From the NCBI GenBank assembly GCA_001839685.1, contig MLAK01000837.1, positions 1 through 53,826 on the forward strand: a stretch of 53,826 nt of DNA, given 5' to 3'. A model generated the notes under the pieces. It did no database searches. It saw nothing but the letters and a program-made list of their open reading frames with translations, and had not been told where the DNA came from. Shown here in pieces: positions 29,100 to 39,419 of this stretch (position 1 is its first letter; each line of letters starts with the position of its first letter). Origin of the DNA: Tritrichomonas foetus. Lineage: Eukaryota > Parabasalia > Tritrichomonadida > Tritrichomonadidae. Both the position numbers and the translations under genes were made by a program.

Positions 29100-31079
29100 A
29101 TGAAGCGAACCAATTCTCGCGAACTTCTAAATTCAACTTTATCATCTGGCCTAGACATCCACATTCGCATCTTGAACCTCACCTCACAAAACATCAACGA
29201 GACAATCGAATATTTGAAAAAGTCGCCATATTTAAACGAGAAGCTTCCCCTTCGAAAATTGCTCTTCATGGTCAATAATTTAATGATTTGTCAACCACTA
29301 CGTTTTCCGGTATTTTTCGAACTCATCTCCAATCTTTTATCAACGATCGAACGTTTTTTCTCATCTGACGAACTTTTCAATATTTTCGAAATGAACAAAG
29401 CCATTTTGGCCCTTCTTCTCGACAGCAAAATTGTTTCAATTGCCCACCTCGATAAAAACTTGGATTATTATGTTGATAATCAAGACCATTTCTTTTTCTT
29501 TTATAGAGAAATTGAAGCTTCTTCTAAACGAAGATACAACGAAATTATCAAGGCCAATCCAGAATTCGTCAAATTCGTAAAAAATCATTCATCTGAAGAA
29601 TCATTTCAACATCATGTAAAGTATAGAAAAAGTGGACTTAATCATTCAAAAATTTCATCTCTGATTCGAAATGATGATCTTGAAAACTTCCAACAAATTA
29701 AAAATATTAACCTAAATAATGAAATTGAGCATTCAATTTATGAAGTCACTCAATTTGATGTAATTTTTGGCGCTTTTCCAACTCTTATTGAATATTCGGC
29801 CTTTTTCCAAGCGGTGAAAATTTTTAATTATTTACTAAATAAGAAAGTTACTTATGATTCAACTCTCATGAGATACGCAGTTGCTGGAGGGAACCAAAAA
29901 ATAATTCAAATCCTGCTTGAGAAGGGATTATCATTTGATGTAAAATGTCTAAATACAGCAATTGAATTTCATCAACAAGTGATTATTGATTTAATACGTT
30001 CTGGAAACATAATGATGAACACGAATAATTTGATTGAATATGATTTTTATTCTCTTTCTAAAGCAGTTGAATCATATAACATTCAAATTCTTATAGAAAT
30101 TTTGAAAAATGAAAACATTTCATTAGTCAGTGATGTCAACCAATGGAACATATTGCAAATTGCATCAGGCTGTGGTCAGCTTGAAGTTATCCGTTTCGTT
30201 ATTGAAGAACGTGGAATGGATATTAACAGTAAAAACAGTCTTGGAAAAACAAGTCTAATTCTTGCTAGTGAAAACGGTTTTTCTGACATTGTTGACTATT
30301 TACTTAGTTTTGAGGAAATTGAAGTAAATGCTGGAAATGATAGAGGTACTGCACTTCATTATGCTGTTTTAAATGGACACCTCAGTGTTATTAAGCTACT
30401 CTGCAAACATAAAGACATTGATTTGAATGCATTGAATGCAAATGCAGAAACACCACTTTTTGTGGCATGTAGACACTCATTTATAGACATAATTAAGTAC
30501 TTGGTGGGACTACCGAAAATTAATTTGAATGCTAGAGCTGATTGTTACCATACTCCTTTATTGATTAGTTGTAAATATGGAATTCTTGAAGTTGTTCGAA
30601 TTTTATGCGAAGCGAAAAACCATTCAAAGAAGCATAGTGAAAGCAATCCTAATGAGCAGATTGAAAATTTGATTGATTTTTCAATGAAAAATAAGCGTGG
30701 CTTGAATGCTTTTATGATTGCGGTTTCTAAAGGCCATTTAGATGTGGTGAAGTATTTGTTTTCAGTTTTGGAGAAGTTAAATTCATCTCAGGTTTTGAAT
30801 GAGAAAGGTAAATTTGGGGAAAGTTCGATTCTTCTTGCAGCAGTTTCTGATTCTTACTTTGAGGTTCTCAAATATTTAGTCGAAATTGGAAAATTTGAAG
30901 TGGATTCAAAGAACGAAAATGGAGATACTGCCCTTCACGTTTCTGCTAAAAATGGTGCAATCAAAAATTTCCAGTACTTACTCCAGAATGTAAAGAAGAT
31001 TAATCCAAACGAAGTAAATAATGCAGGTAAAACTGCCTTTGAACTTTTAAGCGAAGAATCAAAACAACTCCTGAAATGA
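29100..31079 (+). CDS. Ankyrin-repeat protein with DUF3447-type N-terminal region
   Basis: The 659-residue protein has a helical N-terminal region (~1-190) followed by a DUF3447-like segment (~190-330: IRNDDLENFQQI, FFQAVKIFNYLL, AVAGGNQKIIQILLEKG). About eight to ten ankyrin repeats then run to the end, for example GKTSLILASENGFSDIVDYLL, RGTALHYAVLNGHLSVIKLLC and GDTALHVSAKNG. This architecture is typical of the very large ankyrin family of trichomonads. Ankyrin arrays bind proteins and no catalytic domain is present, so the job is unknown beyond scaffolding. The gene is intact, with an Inr before the ATG, and ends in TGA, which shows that TGA is a true stop here. Confidence 0.9.
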   Translation: MKRTNSRELLNSTLSSGLDIHIRILNLTSQNINETIEYLKKSPYLNEKLPLRKLLFMVNNLMICQPLRFPVFFELISNLLSTIERFFSSDELFNIFEMNKAILALLLDSKIVSIAHLDKNLDYYVDNQDHFFFFYREIEASSKRRYNEIIKANPEFVKFVKNHSSEESFQHHVKYRKSGLNHSKISSLIRNDDLENFQQIKNINLNNEIEHSIYEVTQFDVIFGAFPTLIEYSAFFQAVKIFNYLLNKKVTYDSTLMRYAVAGGNQKIIQILLEKGLSFDVKCLNTAIEFHQQVIIDLIRSGNIMMNTNNLIEYDFYSLSKAVESYNIQILIEILKNENISLVSDVNQWNILQIASGCGQLEVIRFVIEERGMDINSKNSLGKTSLILASENGFSDIVDYLLSFEEIEVNAGNDRGTALHYAVLNGHLSVIKLLCKHKDIDLNALNANAETPLFVACRHSFIDIIKYLVGLPKINLNARADCYHTPLLISCKYGILEVVRILCEAKNHSKKHSESNPNEQIENLIDFSMKNKRGLNAFMIAVSKGHLDVVKYLFSVLEKLNSSQVLNEKGKFGESSILLAAVSDSYFEVLKYLVEIGKFEVDSKNENGDTALHVSAKNGAIKNFQYLLQNVKKINPNEVNNAGKTAFELLSEESKQLLK

Positions 31080-31454
31080 CTCTTTTCAATATGGAATTTT
31101 TATCACACAATAATATGATTAAATGTTACATAATTATTTTCATTTTATTCGATCAAATTCATTTCTTATTAATTTCTTATGAATTCGACTTTTCTGATAA
31201 TCTAGTTTTTTTCCGATTTGATAGGTTCATAAATATTATGGAAAATGACATCGTAATTTAAGGAGTTGACTTTCTCACATATATCAAGATGATAAACTGA
31301 AAGTAATGACCGAAAGAAGAATTATGATTGAGTGAAATAAGAATTTCTTCCAAATAATTTTTATGTTGAATCATATGGGATTCGAATAAATGAAAAAGAG
31401 AAGAAAATCAGTTAAATAATGTTTAAATTAAATTCTAATTCTAAAAACATTTTA
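31080..31454. other. Spacer between convergent genes
   Basis: 375 bp of AT-rich DNA. A 61-codon frame overlapping the ankyrin stop has only biased AT-rich composition and is not accepted as a gene. Confidence 0.5.
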
Positions 31455-32258
31455 TTATTTACAATCGAACTTTTTTGCTTGCATTTTCCTTGTTGAACGT
31501 ATTTGTCTTTGACCATAAATCTGCCAGTACTGAACCAAATATCGACAGAAAGACAAAACAACAAGCAAATATTCACTCAATGAAACAAATTGAGCTAGCC
31601 CAAACAAATTGAATCTTCTAGGCAATTTTTCTTTGACAAAAACAAACAAATTATCATAAATAAACAAAAGCAAATAAAATGAAATTCCAAAAATGTCATA
31701 AATCAATACTTTTCTTGAATAGTTACTTCGATAAATAGACAGAAACATGAAATCACAGAAAGAAAAGTATAAAAAAATAAAGAAAAGGAAAGAAAATGTA
31801 GAAAAATTATTAGTAATATGATTGCAAATATAATAAATTGATGTGATTAAAATGTTGAAAAAGTTTTCATCATTTATAAAATGAGATTTAGCTTTGTTTA
31901 AATTAGAAATGGAAAATATTGCCAAATATAATGAAGCCATTATTCCTGAAATTAACGAAAAAGTATGAAAAACAGAATTTTTGAAATTTGATTTTGAAAA
32001 TCGAAAAATGGCTGCAAAATGAGAAAAAACACGGGAAACAACAATTAAATTTAAAATAGTAAATAACAACAATGCCCATGAAAAAATTTCACTTTCTGGC
32101 TGTTTTCGTAGAATCGTTGATAATCGTGGAAGCTCGTTGGGTGAAAAATGGTGTTTTTGACAGCCAATTGCAATACAAACAAGTGATCCAAGGATTGGTA
32201 TTATAAAAATCGAAAAGTATAAGATTTTTGTGGGTGTTGAGGAATTTTGATCTCTCAT
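31455..32258 (-). CDS. Frag1/DRAM/Sfk1-family membrane protein
   Basis: The protein (267 residues from Met at 32258) has about six membrane helices. After the first comes a lumenal loop with HHFSPNELPRLSTILRKQPES, then EIFSWALLLFTILNLIV. This loop-plus-helix pattern is the recognisable part of the Frag1/DRAM/Sfk1 family, whose members act in lysosomal/autophagy or GPI-anchor and lipid-related membrane functions. A basic tail (RQIRSTRKMQAKKF) faces the cytosol. An Inr (TCATTTAAC, 32259-32267) lies just before the ATG at 32258; the ATG at 32270 would then be upstream of the transcript start. Mobile element copy 2 begins only ~40 bp upstream, so the native promoter may have been separated from the gene. 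Confidence 0.65.
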   Translation of the reverse strand: MRDQNSSTPTKILYFSIFIIPILGSLVCIAIGCQKHHFSPNELPRLSTILRKQPESEIFSWALLLFTILNLIVVSRVFSHFAAIFRFSKSNFKNSVFHTFSLISGIMASLYLAIFSISNLNKAKSHFINDENFFNILITSIYYICNHITNNFSTFSFLFFIFLYFSFCDFMFLSIYRSNYSRKVLIYDIFGISFYLLLFIYDNLFVFVKEKLPRRFNLFGLAQFVSLSEYLLVVLSFCRYLVQYWQIYGQRQIRSTRKMQAKKFDCK

Positions 32259-32267
32259 GTTAAATGA
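32259..32267 (-). promoter_or_regulatory. Inr-like initiator of the DRAM-like gene
   Basis: TCATTTAAC on the minus strand, immediately before ATG 32258. It decides between two possible starts. Confidence 0.5.
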
Positions 32268-32301
32268 CATGTGATCTAAAATATCTCATTTTAGAAAATT
32301 T

Positions 32302-33669
32302 TTAAGGGGATAGTTTAGCAAGAGATGGTTATATTTATTTGAGAGAAATAGGTTGTTTATCGATATCTTCGGGGAAAATTTATGAAATCAATTGTTAACT
32401 TAGTTTAAAGAATATATAGACGTAGTTAATAAAGATGAAATCATAATAATAATTTATTTCGTTTTTATTCCACACTTTTGGATGACATGCTTGGGGGGAA
32501 TTGAAACTTTTTGTAAGTGTTCACAATTTACAAAATAATTAACAGAATATTTAGTAAATATAAAATAGAATTATCTTATTATTTTATCTATAATATTTTA
32601 TTATATTCTGTTATAGTTTTTTATATTTGATGTATTATATGATATATTGTTTCTAGCATATTATATTGGAGTGAAAAGTGGATTCATTAAAAAAAGAAGA
32701 AAATGATTGAAAAAATTGAAGGTAATTCAAAGAAAAAATTTTTATCATTCATCTGAGTACTTCGAATATAGAAAAGCATTGCGAAAACAAATCAAAAAAC
32801 TATTAGACATGAAAGCATCTCTTTATAAACCCAATCCCTAAATCTAGAGTTAACCAGTAAATGAAATAATTATATGATTTGTAAAAATTATTAGTTTCCT
32901 ATTTTTCCCAGTAACAGACATTTCATGTCCTAAATTTTACATATCAAATTATCTTGTGAATTTCAGAAAGATAGATAATGACTATAATAAAAAAAATTGA
33001 ATGAAAATAAAATATGAATAAATTTAATTTGATTGAAATCATTAATATTATTATTTTACATCTCATGCAGCTATTAACTAATATTATAATATATCTTATT
33101 ACAATATTAACACTGTATTAATTAGATATCAAAAGATATTTCTGATGATAACTTTTTCAGAAATTGATTATTTTTAATTTGTGAGACCCCAAAAATGGAC
33201 TGTTTAAAACATCTTTATCCAATTTATTTTCTGCATATAATAATAAATAAATTTAATTACCCATTAGAATATAAATACAAATACATAGCAACAATATAAG
33301 AATTATTTATATCTTCCAGTTGGGGATACTTAAACAACCAATTTTAAAAAATTTATTCCGGCATAATCGTCATCTATCAAAAATCGTTAGCAGGCAACTT
33401 AAATCATTCATAGGGATGTCTACAACTTGACGTCGAGCTTTCTCAGCCACGAAAAAATAATTGATGATGGAATCTTCATTTCTCATGATGATAACATTTA
33501 GCTGATATTTCAGATTTATCAGCTATAATAAAACTATAAAATCATATTTAGGACATCGAACAGGTTTTTGGGATTACCTTTTTCTATATAATTGGAATGT
33601 TCGACCATCCATGGAGAAATTAAGGCCAAAATATAAATATAACCATCTCTTGCTAAACTATGCCCTTAA
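32302..33669 (+). mobile_element. TTAA-flanked inverted-repeat element, copy 2 (complete, non-autonomous)
   Basis: 1,360 bp between TTAA at 32302-32305 and TTAA at 33666-33669. The 33-bp terminal inverted repeats have one mismatch (GGGGATAG at the left end for GGGCATAG). Nearly identical to copy 1, with scattered single-base changes; copy 1 has an extra ~14 bp near 15914. No frame of useful length is present, so no transposase is encoded. It is inserted between the DRAM-like gene promoter and a spacer. The pair of copies defines the element boundaries. Confidence 0.88.
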
Positions 33670-33710
33670 AATGAAACTGAAGATTCCAACTCTGGCACAT
33701 AATGGCAAGA

Positions 33711-33770
33711 TATAACTTAATGCGTTTACAATTAAAATATTATCTGCATTTGTAAACGAATTAAGTTATA
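33711..33770. repeat. Strong hairpin: 21-bp arms with one mismatch
   Basis: Arms TATAACTTAATGCGTTTACAA (given in part; 33711-33731) and the inverse at 33750-33770 pair at 20 of 21 positions around an 18-nt loop. It lies about 40 bp beyond the right end of element copy 2. Confidence 0.75.
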
Positions 33771-34116
33771 ATAAATGTACCTCTGCATTGCGACTAAAAG
33801 TTAATCCAGAAATTCTAATTCGCCTTTAGATTATCAACTTGGTAATAATCTTTTTCATGCTTATGAGTTAATTACTAATAGCGTTGTTGAACATATGCAC
33901 GCTATACTAGTATATCAAAAACTTTTTTGCATATATCATGTATAATGATAGAAATGATGGTTCTATTGTTTGAATGCTCTTGAGAGCATTCAGCACATTT
34001 GAAAAAAATTGATTATTACATTTTGTATTTATTTATTTCTGACTTTCGATTTCTGTATAAATATTAGCACATTGCTTGTTTATAAAGTGTATTAAAGTCG
34101 TAAAATGAACAAACTG

Positions 34117-34169
<53 letters not shown>

Positions 34170-34184
34170 AAAAAAAAAAAAAAA
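34117..34184. repeat. Long poly(A) tract
   Basis: About 51 A, then GG, then 15 A. Homopolymer length may be inexact. The preceding TAAA-containing sequence would fit a reverse-transcribed mRNA tail, but no reading frame or target duplication is seen. Confidence 0.8.
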
Positions 34185-34209
34185 CAATTGCGATTTTGCC
34201 GATAATTCG

Positions 34210-34465
34210 TCAATGAACATAGATATTTATCTGACTTGAGTATTTATTGCTTTTCTTATCTCCTGGAAATTGGTCAAATTCGGAGTGACTCTCTTCATCA
34301 CAAAGAGAAACAGGAATAAATTATTGAAATGAATTGACCAGAAGCTTTTTCATTACTCAACACAAACCCAAATCTACGAAATACTTCCATAACACTCTTT
34401 GGTACTGTCGCAGGCTCGTCAGCATCGAAAGTAGATATATAAATATATGGTGAATCAGAAAATGA
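34210..34465 (-). pseudogene. Gene fossil (C-terminal fragment with frameshift)
   Basis: On the minus strand the frame reads SDSPYIYISTFDADEPATV, then PKSVMEVFRRFGFVLSNEKAS, before TGA TGA at 34295-34300. A shift of one base continues as CDEESHSEFDQFPGDKKS to a stop at 34210-34212. Codon usage and composition look coding, unlike the surrounding AT-rich spacer. The family is not recognised. It lies downstream of the TRAPPC2L-like gene. Confidence 0.5.
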
Positions 34466-34516
34466 TCAAAATAGATTTTAAATCAAAATTTATTTATTTA
34501 TTAAACACTATGAATT

Positions 34517-34957
34517 TTATGCTGCCGCTTTTATGACAGAAATTGCCTCAGAAATTTTTATATCAAACAATTCGTTTTTGATGGCAGAAAATGGCGAATA
34601 AAACGGGTCTGCAATTCTTGCAAAAAGTTCATCAACAATTACGCTAACCGCACGTCGTAAAGTGAGCTCTATTATGGCTGTTTTTGCTGTTGTAATGAGG
34701 ACTTTATATTTGAGGGGGGTTTGCGAGCCAAAAGTCTGGAAATTTTGACCTTTGGCAAGTGGAACGACATGCGACTGTGGCGGGACTGGGAGATTTTCGA
34801 AAGTTTTTTGAGTTTTTGCGATTTGTAAGGATTCAAAAATTAAAGATTCGATTTCAAGATTGGTGTCAAGAGAGCTGATCGAGTATTTTTGCATATACAA
34901 AGGTGATCCATCTGGGGCGATGATTGAAACGCACGCGACTGGACTTACATCATTCAT
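34517..34957 (-). CDS. TRAPP subunit, TRAPPC2L/Tca17-like (longin fold)
   Basis: The 146-residue protein has the sedlin-type longin layout: an N-terminal strand pair (VACVSIIAPDGSPLYMQKY), a helix (LEIESLIFESLQIA), then the FGSQTPLKYKVLITTAKT strands, and a C-terminal helix with DPFYSPFSAIKNELFDIKI, which matches the NPFYNPGDRI...FD signature of TRAPPC2L. Its length matches the family (~140). TRAPP complexes tether vesicles and activate Rab GTPases at the Golgi; this subunit links or stabilises the core. A loop of ~25 residues with proline (LPVPPQSHVVPLAKGQ) is slightly longer than usual. Start ATG 34957, with TCACAAGATC before it. TRAPPC2 (Trs20) is the alternative assignment. Confidence 0.72.
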   Translation of the reverse strand: MNDVSPVACVSIIAPDGSPLYMQKYSISSLDTNLEIESLIFESLQIAKTQKTFENLPVPPQSHVVPLAKGQNFQTFGSQTPLKYKVLITTAKTAIIELTLRRAVSVIVDELFARIADPFYSPFSAIKNELFDIKISEAISVIKAAA

Positions 34958-35202
34958 GATCTTGTGAAAGAAAAGGTTAACATTAATTTAGTTAACATAA
35001 TCGCAACAACAGAATATTTATTTCAATAAGTTAACGAATATTTAATTAACCATTCGACCAAAAACAATTTTTCAATTGGATGTAAAAAGAGTTGTACATT
35101 TGACCAAAAAAATTCATATTTTTTCTTTTTTACTTCGAAAATCAAACACATCAAAAACAATTAAAACCGCACATTAAAACATAGAGTTCAGATGAACATG
35201 AA

Positions 35203-35748
35203 TTACCACACATCAAATAGTATGAGTGGCTGTGGTGGCGGTGCTTTTTCGACATTACTTTGGATTTTACTATTACTTTGCTCAAAGTTGTCGCATTGCT
35301 CTTGACAAGATCCCCAATGAATAGTCCCATTCCAGTATCTATCGCAATCATCTCGACATTTCTCTGGTTCGAAGAAGTGCATTATCGATAATGGTTCCAT
35401 TCCTTTGACGACTAGGCATGACTTACGGCACTTCTTCCACATCCGGAAATCGGTTGCAGAGTTGGCGTCTTTGGAACAGGAATTTAGGCAATTTATAACG
35501 TCCTTTTTCATAGATTTGTCTGATAAATAACTCTCAGGGCTGAATTGTTGGCCTGTGCCTTTAGAATTGGAGGCAGCTTCTTTCGAGGATAAAACTTGTT
35601 GTTTTGAGGCTTCGAAAATGGCGATTGAGCATGTGCTCAGGCACTGAGACTTCTTTGTGGGAGAGTCGCCAAAAAGTATCTCGCATTTATTTTTGCAGTG
35701 GCGGGAGTCGAACGATAAAGAGATAAGAAAAAAGATAACCAAGATCAT
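35203..35748 (-). CDS. Secreted cysteine-rich protein with six CX3C motifs
   Basis: The 181-residue protein has a signal peptide (MILVIFFLISLSFD) and a mature part with six CxxxC pairs: CKNKC, CLSTC, CLNSC, CRKSC, CRDDC and CQEQC. They are arranged as three sets of two, separated by ~13-20 residues within a set. Such paired CX3C spacing suits helical hairpins stapled by disulfides. A proline patch (KAPPPQP; one more P) sits near the C-terminus. There is no membrane anchor, so secretion or a compartment lumen is likely. No family is recognised with certainty and no function is proposed. Confidence 0.65.
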   Translation of the reverse strand: MILVIFFLISLSFDSRHCKNKCEILFGDSPTKKSQCLSTCSIAIFEASKQQVLSSKEAASNSKGTGQQFSPESYLSDKSMKKDVINCLNSCSKDANSATDFRMWKKCRKSCLVVKGMEPLSIMHFFEPEKCRDDCDRYWNGTIHWGSCQEQCDNFEQSNSKIQSNVEKAPPPQPLILFDVW

Positions 35749-36697
35749 GATTTAAGATAACCGTCTGTTTTATTTTAAAAAGTTTGTTATTTGTGAGATA
35801 ATTATCTTTATTGGGAAGGAAAATAAATTTGAAAGAAAAGAGACTAAAAAATGGTTTCTTTTTCATAACATTATTGAGAAATAAGATTTGAAAAATTGTG
35901 AGAAAAAATTGTAATTATTTCTTGTTGTTTTATCTTCATGGATACGATAATTATAATGATATAGACATATATATACTTTTTAATAATAATATTAGTGATA
36001 TATATTATTTTAACTATAGTATTAATAAAGTAGTTTCGAAGATAGATTGAAACTTAGAATTAATGTCAAAATATGAGCAAAGGTCGATTTTTTTTGAATT
36101 AAAAGTTGATCGTTTATTTCATTGAAGACCAAGGAAAGGATAATAAGATATTTCTGTATAGAAAAATAGGATGAAGAAAAGATTATAAAATATTTGGATT
36201 TAATTTCCCAACAAGTAAAAGTTAATCATTTTTTTCACAGTCACATAGAAATTTTCTATATTGACTAGATTTTGAATAAATTGAAAAAAGGCTATATTAT
36301 TTTCTATGGCTAAAAGATCACCAATAATGATAATAACGCATTGTTGCACTTTGGGTGATCAGTCACATTATTATTTAAATACTTTACAAAAAAATATATT
36401 CAAAAAGTATAATATGCTTTGAATTCACAGAATTAATTTCGGAGGAGCAAATTACCCATCGACTTATTTCTCATTCAAATAGAAATTCATTCAATATTTA
36501 CTCCCATTTGAAGGACTCTTTTATCAGAGTTAACACTAACCTTCTTTATTTTTGTTAAAAAAATAATATTATAAAGAAAACTGATCACATAAAAATATTA
36601 GTTCACTTTTTGATAATTTTTTTATTTATCACAAAATTCGAATAATCAACTCACTTTTTGATAAACATTGTTATCAATTGATAAATTACAACTCGAC
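35749..36697. other. Divergent promoter region / AT-rich spacer
   Basis: About 0.95 kb. Two TCACTTTTTGATAA words (near 36604 and 36652) precede the SH3-protein gene; the second may be its Inr. No other gene is seen. Confidence 0.45.
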
Positions 36698-38404
36698 ATG
36701 ATATTTCGTCACTTCCGGAACTGCCAGCATCTTGATAGCCAGATAACACAGTATTTGTCGGACTTTAAAAGTGGTCATGATATCTTTAAAACAATTATTC
36801 TAAGTAAACCAAAATCTTTAATGCAATTTATTGAATCACAATCACAAACAGTCGATCGTTTAAACAGCTCAAGTCCATTAAGCCTAAAACCATCATTTTT
36901 AAAAAATGCTAGAAGAGGAAGTGCCGAAACAGGCAAAATCGACGATTCCACAATTCGAATAATCAACAGTAATTCAAATTTATGTCCATTTAATAATGAT
37001 ACAGATTCGAACGGCAATAGTCAAAGCTTGCCAGATCCATGTTATTCACCTCTTTCCAATCGCGGTGGAAGAACTCGAGGTGGTCCTTTCCATACTCGCT
37101 CAAAAAGTCAAAATTCGCAATTCATATCAAACGACCTTTTAAAGAGCGACCAGAGTAGCAACAGTATTCTTTTCCAAAGCCAGGACGAAACAAATGATAG
37201 CAGCCAGCAAGATTCTGCACAAGAATGTCAAAGCCCGTCATCAAATTTGAATAATATAATGCCAACTCAAGCTTTCAATTCCCAGCGACCACATAGCTTT
37301 CTAAATTCGAATATAACAATGAATTCGCAGATTCAAGAAAGGATTGAAATACCAGGGTTCCCTGGATCTCAACATGATGCCTTTACTGTTTTCAGTAATT
37401 ATATTAACTACTTCTTTGAATATTTCCTGAATTATGTCAAAAAACTTGATCCACAATTTGATTCATTAGAAATCAATACAAAAGCTATTGATCAACTCCA
37501 GTTTGCTTACAAACAAAATGAAAACTATAAAAACCTTCTACAAAGCTACATCGGAAACAAGAAAAAGGATATCCAAAAGTACAACAAAATAGTGAACGAA
37601 AAAATCGCCAAAGGTCACTGCAGAACTGTCACTGCACTTGATGTTTATAAAAACGTCAAAGGAATCAGAAAAGGTGTTGATAAGCCGGAAATCATCTCTG
37701 CTGCCAATCAAAACTTGAATGAATATAAAACCCACGTGGAACTTCTGAAAAATGATATAAAGAAAAGAATCCTACAAATTAAGATGCTTGTCGAAGAAAT
37801 GAAGAAAAATAATGCTCAATTTGAATATAACATGAAAAATCTTGGGTATAGTTTATTTAAAAATGTTCAAAATGTGATCAAATTTGAAGATGATTTTCGA
37901 CTCTTTTTGGGAACTTATAAAATTGTCAGATATGACATTCAATGTCATTCTTTCATACCAATTGATATGAAACACCCAGTCTTTGCACAAGTGTCAACAA
38001 GTCCAGCAATTAATGTTGCAATTCCTCCCATCTATCCAATCGCAATGGCATATGTGAATTCGAACTTTGTCGGAAAATACGAAAATGAACTAACTCTGAC
38101 AAAAGGAAAAATTGTTCTTTTGATGGAGCCGACTGACCAAAATTGGGTCCTTGTGATGAATCCATTCACTCGCGCGACTGGCTTCGCACCAAGTAAAAAC
38201 TTGGTTGTTATCGGTGACGCCTTAGGTGTTGTTTTGAAAGAGTATCGTGCAAAGGATCAATCTATATACCAAAAGGGTGATTACGTTGCTATTTCTTATC
38301 ATCAAAAAACGAATATGACAGACCGATGGGCCGTCTATTCTATTAATAATGAAAGAACTGAAATACCGAAGGAAGTTGTTGGAATTATTTATGATAAATT
38401 ATAA
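36698..38404 (+). CDS. SH3-domain protein with central BAR-like helical region
   Basis: The 568-residue protein has a helical N-terminus, a long Ser/Asn/Gln-rich disordered stretch (~60-220), a helical region of ~180 residues (~230-420; YINYFFEYFLNYVKKLD, KNLLQSYIGNKKKDIQKY, LLKNDIKKRILQIKMLVEEM) similar in pattern to BAR/F-BAR coils, and an SH3 domain at ~450-507 (AMAYVNSNFVGKYENELTL, WVLVMNPFTRATGFAPSKNL). The last ~60 residues may be a second SH3-like fold. BAR-SH3 proteins bend membranes and recruit actin or endocytic factors, so a role in endocytosis or cortical actin is inferred. The first ATG in frame is 36698; the open frame extends ten codons upstream but without ATG. The BAR assignment is by helix pattern only. 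Confidence 0.72.
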   Translation: MIFRHFRNCQHLDSQITQYLSDFKSGHDIFKTIILSKPKSLMQFIESQSQTVDRLNSSSPLSLKPSFLKNARRGSAETGKIDDSTIRIINSNSNLCPFNNDTDSNGNSQSLPDPCYSPLSNRGGRTRGGPFHTRSKSQNSQFISNDLLKSDQSSNSILFQSQDETNDSSQQDSAQECQSPSSNLNNIMPTQAFNSQRPHSFLNSNITMNSQIQERIEIPGFPGSQHDAFTVFSNYINYFFEYFLNYVKKLDPQFDSLEINTKAIDQLQFAYKQNENYKNLLQSYIGNKKKDIQKYNKIVNEKIAKGHCRTVTALDVYKNVKGIRKGVDKPEIISAANQNLNEYKTHVELLKNDIKKRILQIKMLVEEMKKNNAQFEYNMKNLGYSLFKNVQNVIKFEDDFRLFLGTYKIVRYDIQCHSFIPIDMKHPVFAQVSTSPAINVAIPPIYPIAMAYVNSNFVGKYENELTLTKGKIVLLMEPTDQNWVLVMNPFTRATGFAPSKNLVVIGDALGVVLKEYRAKDQSIYQKGDYVAISYHQKTNMTDRWAVYSINNERTEIPKEVVGIIYDKL

Positions 38405-39419
38405 GCGCACCATTTGTTGAGTTTTTTATCATGATTATCGAAATTATTATAAATAGGAATTGAGATTAACCATTTTCTTTGAATATAAGAAAATTATTTT
38501 TTCTCAATTTTTATAGTAGCTTTTTATTAAATATTCTATTGATTAACCATTTTCTTTTCTTTTATATTTTTTTGTGGAACGCTTATGACAAAACAATGAA
38601 TTATGTTTTTAAAATCAACAAAAGAATTCATCGGAATTATTTTGATCGCATGATAATCATTGTGATTAGTTTTCACACTTTTGTGCGTTCAAGTTGGAAA
38701 AGTGATAATAAATTAACTTTTATCATAATTCGAATAGATAAAAAAATTCTGAGAGGGAAGAAAATGAATGAAATCAAAAAAACGCCACATATCTTTATCA
38801 AAATATTATTGAATAAATTTAATTTTATTCTTGATATTGACATATTGTAAAAAATTAATATTCACAATAGTGTTCTGGAAATAAAATGAAATAAAGCGAG
38901 TAAATAATAATTTATGTAGCGATAATTATTTTGAATAGGTTTTTTATCACACTTTTTTAGAGATATCATATCTATTTCCGATCTAATTTACTTTAGTTCT
39001 GAGTTTTCTAAAAATCTATTTATATCTATATTGTAGTCATCCCAAAAATATTCGCCAACTTACTGTTTTTCCAAGAAAAACCAAATTAGTAAAATAATCT
39101 TTCAAATTTTATTTTAAGATTTTAAAAGGTTATTCAATAATTCTCAATATATTCACAGAAATATTGTATCAATTGAAAGCTGTATTATCTATTTTCTTTA
39201 TTTCGATAATTTTTCATAGAAATTATTATATGATATAATTCTTTCGATAGTTGAAAGAAGCAGTAAAATTTCGTTCTTTTTCAAGATTTCTTTTCAATGG
39301 TATTCGAAAAGTTACATAAAAAAACTCTGACTTTGAAGCTGTTGAAAGCAATTCAGAAATTATTTATCAATCTCGTTCAATTATAATTATTTCTATAAAC
39401 ATTTATTTTGTAATAATCA
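38405..39419. other. Intergenic, AT-rich spacer
   Basis: About 1 kb. An open stretch at 38479-38850 has no ATG start and only Phe/Ile/Asn-biased translation, so it is not taken as a gene. Confidence 0.55.

Noticed and set aside
38479..38850. 124-codon open stretch after the SH3 gene
   Set aside because: Begins without ATG and has the Phe/Ile/Asn-only composition of AT-rich spacer.
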